DNA of 64,000 nt from Chania fonticola_B (GTDB taxonomy: Bacteria; Pseudomonadota; Gammaproteobacteria; Enterobacterales; Enterobacteriaceae): assembly GCF_048537545.1 (NCBI RefSeq), contig NZ_CP183218.1, one strand, 5' to 3'. The position numbers and the translations under genes were made by a program. This document shows, in pieces, positions 46,307 to 54,230 of this stretch; position 1 is the first letter of the stretch, and each line of letters begins with the position of its first letter. The notes beneath the pieces are model-generated. The model had not been told where the DNA came from. It worked only from the letters and a program-made list of their open reading frames with translations, and searched no databases.

Positions 46307-48861
46307 GCCATACTCCTCAGCACCACGGCATAGTGATTACCGCCTTCCGTTGCACCCAGCACCAGAGCGTTACGGACGGTTTTCTTCAGCGGTTGGGTGA
46401 CAAAGGCGATATCCTCCGCACAGAAGTTTTCGGTGTAAGGGATCGGCAGGATTTCACCCCGCTTCATAATCTCCGTGACCACCGCGATATTGAGGATACC
46501 GACGCAGGACTCCACCAGACCAAACCAGGCGTTGTAGTTAACAAACGGCAGGTTACGGCGAGCTTCTCCGAAGGCGCTTCGGATCGCCCCAATCTCAACG
46601 GCATCACGGGCGGCGGTACCATCACTGGTGCCACAGATCAGATCCACCTCTTCCGGTGCCATGTTGGCTTCGTGCAATGCCTGACGAATGGCCACCGCCA
46701 TGGACTCGATGCGGGCTGGCATATCATCCTTGGCAAAGTAACAGCCATCGCTGGATTTGCCATAGCCGACAATCTCGGCGTGAATGTGGGCCCCACGATC
46801 CTGTGCATGCTGTAAATCTTCAATCAGCAGCATGCCCGCACCTTCACCTGGGATATAGCCTGTGCCGTCCTTGCTGTAGATCTGGAAATCAGCCGGGTCG
46901 CGTGTCAGCAGCAGATCGCTGTTCAGTGCCTGCAGGCAGATGACGAAGGTGTTCATATTTTCATCCGCCCCCCCTACAATCATCTGCGTTTGCAGATCCT
47001 GGCGGACCAACTCGTAGCCGTAAGTCAAAGCACCCAATCCGGCATTGATACCTGTGGCCAGCGAGGTGTTATAGCCCTTGATCCCTTCGGAAATGGAACA
47101 GAACGTCGAAATGGCATTCATCAGCGCACCTGGAAACTCGGAGGTCCGCACTTTGGTTGGGTCTGGGAACAGGCTTTGCAGGTAACGATCCACCGTCGAA
47201 TGCGGCCCTTTGGACATGCCAAGGATCATGCCAATCGTCTGGCCATCCCGTTTGATCTTACGCCCGGCGTCGTTCATGGCTTGGGTAAGAGCCAGTAACG
47301 CAAAGGTACTGATGGTATTGGCTTTACGCGGATCAAAGCGGCGTAGTGTCTTACGGGCATCCAACCCTTGCACCTGATGCACCCCGCCCGGTTTGTTCAG
47401 CTCGTATTCCACATCCTGTGCGCCGAAGCGGTTACTCATGTAGTTAGCCACACCCTGGTTTTTCAGCATGACATTGAGTAATTCACGAAATCCATGGCGC
47501 GTATCGTCATCGAGCTCCGGTGAGAAAAGTTGTGACAGTGGCTCCTGCGCCCACATTTTTTCCAGCATGGTTTGCAAGGTGTGGCCCACGGAGCTGACCG
47601 CCCCCATGCCGGTGATCGCGACGCGTTTGGGTTGATAATGCGTTACCGGACTCTGCTCTGGCTTGACGCTGGCAATCACACAGCAGTTGTTACCGCCAAA
47701 GGCATAGTTGTTCTTCATGAACATCTTGACTTCGGCTTCCTGGAACTCGTTGGGCACGTAGTTGAGATCGCAGTTTGCGCGCGGCGTAGTGAAGTTGAGC
47801 GTTGGCAGGATCTTGTTTTCCGGCAAGGTCAGGAAGCAGGCGGTCAGCTCAATAATCCCGGCGGCGCCGATGTTGTGTCCCACATAAGCCTTGGTTGAAC
47901 TCACCGGAATAGCCATGATATTCGGGAAGACCTTCTTCATGGCCAGCGTTTCGCAGCGATCGTTAGCGTCCGTGCCGGTACCGTGGGCGTTGATATAATC
48001 AATATCCTGCGGCCCGATCTCGGCATTCTGCATCGCATGGCGCATCACCTGTACCGCCCCTTCGGCCCGTGGGTCTGGGGCTGTCTCGTGATAGGCATCG
48101 CAAGAGGTGGCGTAAGAGACCATCTCACCATAGATCGTCGCGCCACGAGCGACGGCATGTTCGTATTCCTCCAGCAACAAAGCGCCAGCACCTTCGCCAA
48201 CCGACATCCCTGGGGCACCGGAGAACGGGCTGGACGGCGTACGTTTCATGGCATGGAGCGCGTAAAATCCGGCAAAGGTCGGCAGATAGACAGGCTCGGT
48301 GCCAACTACCAGCACCGTGGCATTCTTGCCGTTCTGGATCAGGTCATAACCTATCCCCATCGCATTGGTACTGGCCGTACAGGCGGTAGCGACCAGTTCA
48401 AAGCCCCCTTTCAATCCCAGCAGTGAAGAGACAATGGCGCTACAGGAAGAAAAACTGCCGGAGATCATGGCCTTCTTCAACGAGAAGCGCTCCGTCTGGC
48501 GTTCGATCAATGGCATAAAGGGCTCGGTACCGGCAGAGGAAACGCCGATGATCAGCCCGGTTTTATCCCGTAGTTCTCCGCGTGGTAACTGCCCTTGCTG
48601 CAAAGCCTCATGGCCAACCTTATAGGCCCACAATGAAGCATTATCCAATGAGGCTACGATATCAGCCGGGAGGTCGGGCCAACTCAGAGGCTGTAATACC
48701 TCGGAGGCGTTCGCATCCTCGAACCATTCCAGGTACTTTTTGCTGGGCTTGATCCCGCAGGTTTTATTCAGCAGTGCCTGTTTGAACTCGGCAGCGTTAG
48801 TGGCAATGGAAGAGAGGTGACCCATACCGGTGATCACCACTCGTTTACGCGTGACTGTCAT
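46303..48861 (-). CDS. Fused ketosynthase-chain length factor (KS-CLF) protein
   Basis: 852 aa, two complete ketosynthase-fold domains in one chain. Domain 1 (about 5-400) has the full triad: Cys161 in VATACTASTNAMG, His293 in NAHGTGTDAND and His329 in KAYVGHNIGAAG. Domain 2 (about 411-850) has lost all three: the cysteine position is Leu601 in NTSLATGINAGLG, and the histidine sites read CGTSDGT and WFGLVESC. This matches a KS-alpha/KS-beta pair of type II polyketide synthases, normally two proteins. It would condense malonyl units on the operon's ACP, with domain 2 setting chain length. Separated from the GcvT-like gene by 91 bases with a hairpin. Confidence 0.85.
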   Translation of the reverse strand: MTVTRKRVVITGMGHLSSIATNAAEFKQALLNKTCGIKPSKKYLEWFEDANASEVLQPLSWPDLPADIVASLDNASLWAYKVGHEALQQGQLPRGELRDKTGLIIGVSSAGTEPFMPLIERQTERFSLKKAMISGSFSSCSAIVSSLLGLKGGFELVATACTASTNAMGIGYDLIQNGKNATVLVVGTEPVYLPTFAGFYALHAMKRTPSSPFSGAPGMSVGEGAGALLLEEYEHAVARGATIYGEMVSYATSCDAYHETAPDPRAEGAVQVMRHAMQNAEIGPQDIDYINAHGTGTDANDRCETLAMKKVFPNIMAIPVSSTKAYVGHNIGAAGIIELTACFLTLPENKILPTLNFTTPRANCDLNYVPNEFQEAEVKMFMKNNYAFGGNNCCVIASVKPEQSPVTHYQPKRVAITGMGAVSSVGHTLQTMLEKMWAQEPLSQLFSPELDDDTRHGFRELLNVMLKNQGVANYMSNRFGAQDVEYELNKPGGVHQVQGLDARKTLRRFDPRKANTISTFALLALTQAMNDAGRKIKRDGQTIGMILGMSKGPHSTVDRYLQSLFPDPTKVRTSEFPGALMNAISTFCSISEGIKGYNTSLATGINAGLGALTYGYELVRQDLQTQMIVGGADENMNTFVICLQALNSDLLLTRDPADFQIYSKDGTGYIPGEGAGMLLIEDLQHAQDRGAHIHAEIVGYGKSSDGCYFAKDDMPARIESMAVAIRQALHEANMAPEEVDLICGTSDGTAARDAVEIGAIRSAFGEARRNLPFVNYNAWFGLVESCVGILNIAVVTEIMKRGEILPIPYTENFCAEDIAFVTQPLKKTVRNALVLGATEGGNHYAVVLRSMA

Positions 48862-48900
48862 AGTGTCTTCCGTGTCAGCAAACCAGAAATCAAATGTGAG

Positions 48901-48922
48901 TGCGCCATGCTGCCATGGCGCA
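48901..48922. promoter_or_regulatory. Intra-operon hairpin before the KS-CLF gene
   Basis: TGCGCCATG, loop CTGC, CATGGCGCA gives a 9-bp stem in the longest gap (91 bases) within the operon. It could set transcript ends or processing so that upstream and downstream genes differ in level. Confidence 0.4.
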
Positions 48923-48952
48923 AAATAACGTGCTGTTTTGGGGATGTTCGGC

Positions 48953-50149
48953 TTACTCGTTCTCTTCCCTCAGCTTTTGCCATTCAAGCTGTTGCAGTAG
49001 ATTGCGTGGGCGCGAGCTGTCGACATAACTGTGTTCAGAAGGATTAATCAGGAAGCTGTAGTTACGCGCGAAAGGCACCGCCGACGTAGTCACCGCCACC
49101 GGGCCATTAGCCGTTACTACGTGATAGCCATCAATGTCTGCCCAAGCCCAGGCGTCGGTCAGGAACAAACGGCCCACACAGGCTTGCAGGTCTGCCGAGT
49201 AATCGCAGACGATCACTTCACCGATGCAGTTACCGTCAAACATCACTTTGTCGCCACGCTGCGGGATGGCGTCCGGTTTCCCAGCAATGCTCATCCCCAC
49301 GATGCGGTGGCTGCTGCCCTGCTCTACGCGTTCGCTCAAACTCGCCAGGCCGGTGAAGGCTTCTTTGTCGTAACGCACTGCCCACTGCATTTGCAAAGCA
49401 ATCGGGCAGCCAGTGTATGAATTGAACATGCCAGGTTCCCAGCAAGGGTTTTCCAGGCGTACTTTCCGCTGGTAGTTCAGCCCGCCGGTACGCATGTCGT
49501 ACCTTTCGCCAGCCTCCAACATCTGGGTCCAAACATCGGCCAGCAGATCCTGTGGCCCCATCAGTTTGTAAGAGTACTCGCCGTGTTTGCCGCTGCGCAG
49601 CAGGATCAGATCGTCCTCAACGTGCATGTGTTCCTGGTATGGCAGGCCAATCACGTCCATCCCATAAACTTCGGCCAACAGCTCCCAGGCATATGGCCCT
49701 TCGAAGTGCAACATGCCCCACTCTGGCGTCAGCGATTCGATCGAGTCGATATCCTCAAACTCGTCTTCATTGCCTGCCAGCTTGGCACGCAGCATCTCGC
49801 ACAGCGTTTCACCGCTGACCCACTCCGACAGCAACAGAAAACGTTCGTCATCACAGGCGATATACAGGTCGGTAATGATATTGCCTGCTTCATCGAGGAT
49901 CAGGCTGTACATGGCTTGCTCATCCCGGATCGATGAAACATCGCCGGAAACCAGCTGGTTGAGCAACGACCAGGCGCTGTCACCGTTGATGGCCGCGATG
50001 CCAAAATGGGAGTAGTCGGACAGCAGAATGTGTTGACGTACCGCCTTGTGTTCCTCCTCCGCAGCAAAATAACTCAGGGGAATAGCAACGCCGTTACGCT
50101 CCCCCATTACCGCCCCATTTTGCTGATGAATGTCAGTGAGTTTGGTCAT
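48953..50149 (-). CDS. GcvT-like aminomethyltransferase-family protein
   Basis: 398 aa resembling the T-protein of glycine cleavage and related folate enzymes: HILLSDYSHFGIAAINGDSAWSLLNQLVSGDV near the start, then MYSLILDEAGNIITDLYIA, and a C-terminal barrel with GEVIVCDYS. These enzymes transfer one-carbon units to or from tetrahydrofolate. It is far from any gcv genes and is coupled to the ACP gene by an ATGA overlap, so it probably acts on an ACP-bound intermediate or supplies a one-carbon or amine group to it. I know of no established role in type II pathways. Confidence 0.75.
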   Translation of the reverse strand: MTKLTDIHQQNGAVMGERNGVAIPLSYFAAEEEHKAVRQHILLSDYSHFGIAAINGDSAWSLLNQLVSGDVSSIRDEQAMYSLILDEAGNIITDLYIACDDERFLLLSEWVSGETLCEMLRAKLAGNEDEFEDIDSIESLTPEWGMLHFEGPYAWELLAEVYGMDVIGLPYQEHMHVEDDLILLRSGKHGEYSYKLMGPQDLLADVWTQMLEAGERYDMRTGGLNYQRKVRLENPCWEPGMFNSYTGCPIALQMQWAVRYDKEAFTGLASLSERVEQGSSHRIVGMSIAGKPDAIPQRGDKVMFDGNCIGEVIVCDYSADLQACVGRLFLTDAWAWADIDGYHVVTANGPVAVTTSAVPFARNYSFLINPSEHSYVDSSRPRNLLQQLEWQKLREENE

Positions 50150-50469
50150 TCCTTGTCCGCTCCTGTTGCTGATCCGTTGGTGGTTTCCCCCTGCTTGGCG
50201 ATAACAAACGAAGTCAGGGTGTTGACGCTACGCATGTAGGAAGGATCGTCACCTTCTGTCACACGGATGCCGAAAATTTCATCCAGCAACACGACGACCT
50301 CGGTGGCATCCACCGAATCCAGCTTCAACCCGCTACCAAACAGCGGTGTGTCATCGTCAATCTGATTGACTCTCTGATAGAGGTTCAGGCGTTCTATTAG
50401 CCCCGTTTTGATTTTCTCCAGCACAGACTTGCGCTGTTCAATCCTTTCAATAAGCGCGATGTTGCTCAT
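50146..50469 (-). CDS. Acyl carrier protein of the operon
   Basis: 107 aa, acidic, with the 4'-phosphopantetheine attachment site Ser52 in LKLDSVDATEVVVLLDE. The helix before it and the C-terminal helix (MRSVNTLTSFVIAKQ) fit the ACP four-helix fold. There are about 15 extra N-terminal and 12 extra C-terminal residues compared with AcpP. It carries the growing chain for the KS-CLF and modifying enzymes encoded around it. GGGAG precedes the start; its last bases overlap the GcvT-like gene. Confidence 0.85.
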   Translation of the reverse strand: MSNIALIERIEQRKSVLEKIKTGLIERLNLYQRVNQIDDDTPLFGSGLKLDSVDATEVVVLLDEIFGIRVTEGDDPSYMRSVNTLTSFVIAKQGETTNGSATGADKE

Positions 50470-50490
50470 AGCGGCATTACTCCCTGTTAG

Positions 50491-51078
50491 TTAAACGTAC
50501 ATACCTTTGCCTTCAGCCAGAATGCGATCGGTACGAAAATTGACGATCCGCCCGACGCACGCCACATTCCGGCCAACCCGCGCCTCCACTTCGTAGTGGT
50601 GGAACCCGTTCATATCGGCGAACGCCAGGCGGCTGTTGACTTCAATGGTGTCGCCCGGCGCGACCATGCTTTTGTACTTGACGTCCTGAGAGGCCAGCAC
50701 GCCTAACACGCGCGCCCGCTCAGCTATCACTCGTGCCGTGCCCTCTGGCGTCTGCAACGCCCGTGATACCTCATCAAATTTCTTCAACGGTTGCTGGGTT
50801 TCACGCTCATGCAACTGGCAGAAATCGTTCAGCAAACTCAGATATTCACTAGACTGGCCGAAGATCTCGGCGATCATCACGCCAGGCATTACCGGGTTGT
50901 CTGGAAAATGCCCCGGAATATAGGATTCATTAAAGGTGACGTGCTTGATCACGGTAATCGAGCCCCTTTCTCCCGGTGAAAAGTCCACGATGCGGTCAAC
51001 CATAAATATCGGTGCACGCCAGGACCCCATTTTCAGCAGCAGATTGGGCTGGACTAAGCTCTTGTTATAATTAGCCAT
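50491..51078 (-). CDS. FabZ-like 3-hydroxyacyl-ACP dehydratase
   Basis: 195 aa hot-dog fold protein. FMVDRIVDF opens the domain; the active site is His57 in ESYIPGHFPDNPVMPGVMIAE with Glu71, as in FabZ. The C-terminal part has DVKYKSMVAPGDTIEV and a final strand pair. FabZ has about 150 residues, and the extra length is an insert of about 45 residues (80-125) with charged helix-like sequence. It would dehydrate 3-hydroxyacyl-ACP made by the FabG-like enzyme encoded 16 bases upstream. Confidence 0.85.
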   Translation of the reverse strand: MANYNKSLVQPNLLLKMGSWRAPIFMVDRIVDFSPGERGSITVIKHVTFNESYIPGHFPDNPVMPGVMIAEIFGQSSEYLSLLNDFCQLHERETQQPLKKFDEVSRALQTPEGTARVIAERARVLGVLASQDVKYKSMVAPGDTIEVNSRLAFADMNGFHHYEVEARVGRNVACVGRIVNFRTDRILAEGKGMYV

Positions 51079-51094
51079 ATAACATTCCTGTCGG

Positions 51095-51850
51095 TTAACG
51101 CATCACCAGGCCGCCATCGGCCACCAAAGTCTGACCAACGATATAGCTGGATGCGTCTGAACTTAAGAAAGCCACCACGTTGGCGATCTCGTCGACACGA
51201 CCAAGACGTTTCAACGGAATAGCGGACATGACGTTGCGCACGATCTGGCGCGGCACTTTTTTCACCATTCTGGATTCAATCATCCCCGGTGCCACGGCAT
51301 TGACGCGGATCCCCTTCGAGGCCATTTCGCTGGCCAAGGTGCGGGTAAGGCCAATAATGCCGGCCTTGGCAGCGCTATAATTGCTCTGGCCAAAGCTGGA
51401 GGTGATACCGGATATCGAAGATATATTCACCACCGTTGAATTGCGGGCATGGCGCAATAATGGCAACAGCCGTTTGGTCATAGTGAAGGTGCCGTACAGA
51501 TTGACCTTGATAACCTGATCAAACTCTTCATACGTCAGCGCGGAAAATACGTTGTCTTTGTAGATCCCGGCATTATTAATCAGCACATGTACCTCATGAG
51601 CCTGTTTCTCGAGCTCATCGGCCAGTCTGGAAGCCTCACTAACATCGGCAACATTGCACTGCAGGATATGCAGATTATCACCTTGCGGATGAGAGATTTT
51701 TAATTTTTCCAGACCGCTATTGTCATGATGGTAAATAGCGAAAACCTTAGCCTGTTGCTCAAGATATTTCTCGCAAATAGCTAAGCCAATATCACCACTC
51801 GCGCCGGTGACAACCACATTTTTACCCCCGATATCGGGATAGTGAAACAT
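51095..51850 (-). CDS. FabG-like 3-ketoacyl-ACP reductase
   Basis: 251 aa SDR. The cofactor motif is TGASGDIGLA, NNAG follows strand 4 (LINNAGIYKDN), and the catalytic Ser, Tyr and Lys are in NISSISGITSSFGQSNYSAAKAG with standard Y-x3-K spacing. The ending SSYIVGQTLVADGG is typical of FabG. It reduces 3-ketoacyl-ACP with NADPH. AAGGGAA lies upstream of the ATG. It is the second gene of the operon. Confidence 0.9.
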   Translation of the reverse strand: MFHYPDIGGKNVVVTGASGDIGLAICEKYLEQQAKVFAIYHHDNSGLEKLKISHPQGDNLHILQCNVADVSEASRLADELEKQAHEVHVLINNAGIYKDNVFSALTYEEFDQVIKVNLYGTFTMTKRLLPLLRHARNSTVVNISSISGITSSFGQSNYSAAKAGIIGLTRTLASEMASKGIRVNAVAPGMIESRMVKKVPRQIVRNVMSAIPLKRLGRVDEIANVVAFLSSDASSYIVGQTLVADGGLVMR

Positions 51851-51871
51851 AGATATTCCCTTATTTTATAA

Positions 51872-52239
51872 TTAACCCAATGCCGCTGCGGCAATGGCAT
51901 GTGACTGACAGTGAGAAATGCTAAGCGTGGCATGAGTCAATTTTTTTCCTGCATCAATCTCGCAAACTCACCGCTAAAAAAATAATAAGGGCAACCCAAC
52001 TCATCGTGTCTGATTTCGATGTTGTGGAACAGGATCCCCAGACGGAACCCGGTACCAAGAGCCTTCACGGCAGCTTCTTTGGCTGCCCAGAAGCCAGCCA
52101 GTCGTTCGACGTTTTCGGCCAAATCCCCCAGTGCCTGCTGCTCTGCCGGGGTTAACAAACGCTGTGCCAGCCGATTGCCACTTCGCATTAATGCGGTGTT
52201 TACCCGTGCGATCTCAATAATATCCACACCAAGATTCAT
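51872..52239 (-). pseudogene. acpS: Holo-ACP synthase (AcpS-like) with frameshift at an A7 run
   Basis: The frame from ATG 52239 encodes 100 residues: GVDIIEIARVNTALM with the metal-binding Asp and RLAGFWAAKEAAVKALGTGF with the conserved Glu and Lys, then stops at 51937. The stop follows seven A residues (51941-51947 on the complementary strand). With one more A the frame continues as LTHATLSISHCQSHAIAAAALG to TAA at 51872, exactly the missing AcpS C-terminal strand, giving about 122 aa against 126 in E. coli, and a 21-base gap to the next gene. It should attach phosphopantetheine to the operon's ACP. The frameshift may be real, programmed or an error. Confidence 0.8.
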
Positions 52240-53104
52240 CCTTTCTGACTCCCATCGTCAAATCCATTGAAGCATCTTCGTGTGAAAGCGACATAATACG
52301 CAGATACAATATAGCAATAATGGCAGGACCTATAACACAACAAATTGCAATAGGGAATTGTCTGCATTGCTTAACGAGAATGTTATCGCGAAATGTTTAA
52401 AACAATCAATAAAGCCTCAGCAAAAAATACCATCAACAAATAAAATAGATCATTATTCTGATAATTAAGCATAAATGCAGAACAAAAAACCATAACACCA
52501 CTCTAGCTGGTCGGATATATCATTTTTTTATTAATTAAACGGGATTTATTTTTGCAAGAACAATCCCGCCCATTGGGATTATTCAAAATAACAACGGATT
52601 AAATTCAGATTAACTCAAGAAATAACCTGAATTAAAGTATTTTTACCTTTCATACTATTTAAAAAATGGCCATTATTAAACTTTCATTCCCGCTGATTTA
52701 TCTGAATGATCGATAAGTGTGAAGAGTTTTGCATCATGTCCTGCATTGCGTTGACGCATAATTTTCAAACAGAAAGCGTTTTCAACCATAATGCACCGCT
52801 GAAATTCAAACTCCGTCCCCAAAAGAGCCATGATCAAACGAACATCACCTTTGGCAAACCAGGGCTTTGGGAGGCGCAACCTTCCTTTCCGCTTCGCTAC
52901 TCATTTTTTAATCAATAATCTCTTCGGCTTAGCAGGCCAGTCTGTTACTCTGCCCGACAGTGCTGGGGCCATTGTTCACCAGCAGAATCGGCCAGACTAT
53001 GAAAACAGCCTAATCAGACTTATCCATGTTAGTTTCGTAGTTTAACAAGTTGAACTGACCATACTCTGCGGTGCAGAATACGCGCAGATGAAATGGAGGT
53101 TCGA
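52240..53104. other. AT-rich region upstream of the lipid/polyketide operon
   Basis: 865 bases with no supported gene; several short open frames on both strands lack ribosome sites and family features. It must hold the operon promoter (minus strand) and the promoter of the OmpA-domain gene (plus strand). TATTAT-like -10 boxes occur on the minus strand near 52310, but no strong -35 was found, so a regulator is likely. Confidence 0.5.
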
Positions 53105-54223
53105 ATGTACCAGATGGGAAATGTCATTAACCAGCAGATGGCGGCGATCTCGCCCCAGGTGCTGACGGTGTTGGAACAAAAGCTGGTAACGGCTAAAGAA
53201 AAGATCGCGCTGTGCCTTAACGGTATGGGTGCCCTGATCCTGCAAAAGACCCGCGACTACCTGCATCGCAATGACAACTCCCAACGTTTCCGCCAGTTAG
53301 TGGGGCGCACTCCCCCCTTCGAATTGCGCTTTCTGGATGAAGCACTGGGTAAATTCAGCCCTGCATTGCTGACGATGGTGCTTGGCCACAAAGTGAAGCG
53401 CCTCACCCAGCTGTTTGTGAGCTTTTATGTGCTGGAAAAACAGGTCGCCGAGCGGCTGTTCTCCGTGGCCTCCGCGGTGGTATTTGGCCTGTTGGGCGAA
53501 TATCTTCGCCAACGTTCTCTACAATCACCGTCGTTAAAAGGCTGGCTCGAGTGGCAGTTGCCGCAGATTGCCGCAGCCCAACCAACGGCGGTGCTCAACC
53601 AGTTGCCTGCGCTTATCCCAGCCGATCCGGCCGTTTCCCGCACCGGGTCGCTGGCGCCCCCCAAACGCCGTATCTGGCCGTGGCTAATGCTGGCGCTGCT
53701 ATTGGTATCTCTGCTGTTCTCACTGCGCGGTTTTAGCGTGTTACAACCCATGCAGGCCAGCGGCCAGAGCGATGTGACCTACCGCCGGTTGGCCGATGGC
53801 AAGCAGCTTCTGTTGTCGCAGCGTAGCGTCGAGAACCTGCTGATCACCTATATTGAGAGCAATGCCCCCACTAGCGAAAAACGTTGGTTTACGCTGGATC
53901 GCCTGCAGTTTGACACCAACCGCACCGAGTTAACCCCTGCATCACAAGAACAGCTGAGGAACATCGTCGATATTCTGCGTGCTTATCCGGATGTGGAGAT
54001 CCAACTGGGGGGCTATACCGATAAGTCGGCCAATGAACAGATGGACCGGCGTTTATCGCAAGATCGTGCCGATGCGGTACGCATGGCGTTGGTCAAAATG
54101 GGGATTGGGGAAAGCCGTATCAGCGCAGAAGGTTACGGCTCGGCTTACCCCTTGGTGCCTAACGATAGCGAAGCCAATCGTGTCAAAAACCGCAGAATCG
54201 ATCTGCGGGTAGTTGAGAAGTAA
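53105..54223 (+). CDS. OmpA-domain protein with one inner-membrane segment
   Basis: 372 aa from ATG 53105, with GGAGG 5 bases upstream. An N-terminal helical part (1-190) is followed by a membrane segment (WPWLMLALLLVSLLFSLRGF, about 196-215) and a C-terminal OmpA peptidoglycan-binding domain (LDRLQFDTNRTELTPAS, IQLGGYTDKSANEQMDRRLSQDRADAVRMAL, NRRIDLRV). The topology puts the OmpA domain in the periplasm, where it binds cell wall. The N-terminal part is not recognised. It is convergent with the PBP3 paralog, and a cell-envelope role is likely. Confidence 0.8.
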   Translation: MYQMGNVINQQMAAISPQVLTVLEQKLVTAKEKIALCLNGMGALILQKTRDYLHRNDNSQRFRQLVGRTPPFELRFLDEALGKFSPALLTMVLGHKVKRLTQLFVSFYVLEKQVAERLFSVASAVVFGLLGEYLRQRSLQSPSLKGWLEWQLPQIAAAQPTAVLNQLPALIPADPAVSRTGSLAPPKRRIWPWLMLALLLVSLLFSLRGFSVLQPMQASGQSDVTYRRLADGKQLLLSQRSVENLLITYIESNAPTSEKRWFTLDRLQFDTNRTELTPASQEQLRNIVDILRAYPDVEIQLGGYTDKSANEQMDRRLSQDRADAVRMALVKMGIGESRISAEGYGSAYPLVPNDSEANRVKNRRIDLRVVEK

Positions 54224-54230
54224 TGGCCAC

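Noticed and set aside
51941..51947. Programmed -1 frameshift site in acpS as a firm claim
   Set aside because: The heptamer A-AAA-AAT is not a strong slippery sequence and no clear downstream stimulator was seen; kept only as one option in the finding.
52676..53045. Short overlapping frames between the lipid operon and the OmpA-domain gene
   Set aside because: No ribosome sites, no family features and AT-rich surroundings; treated as non-coding.
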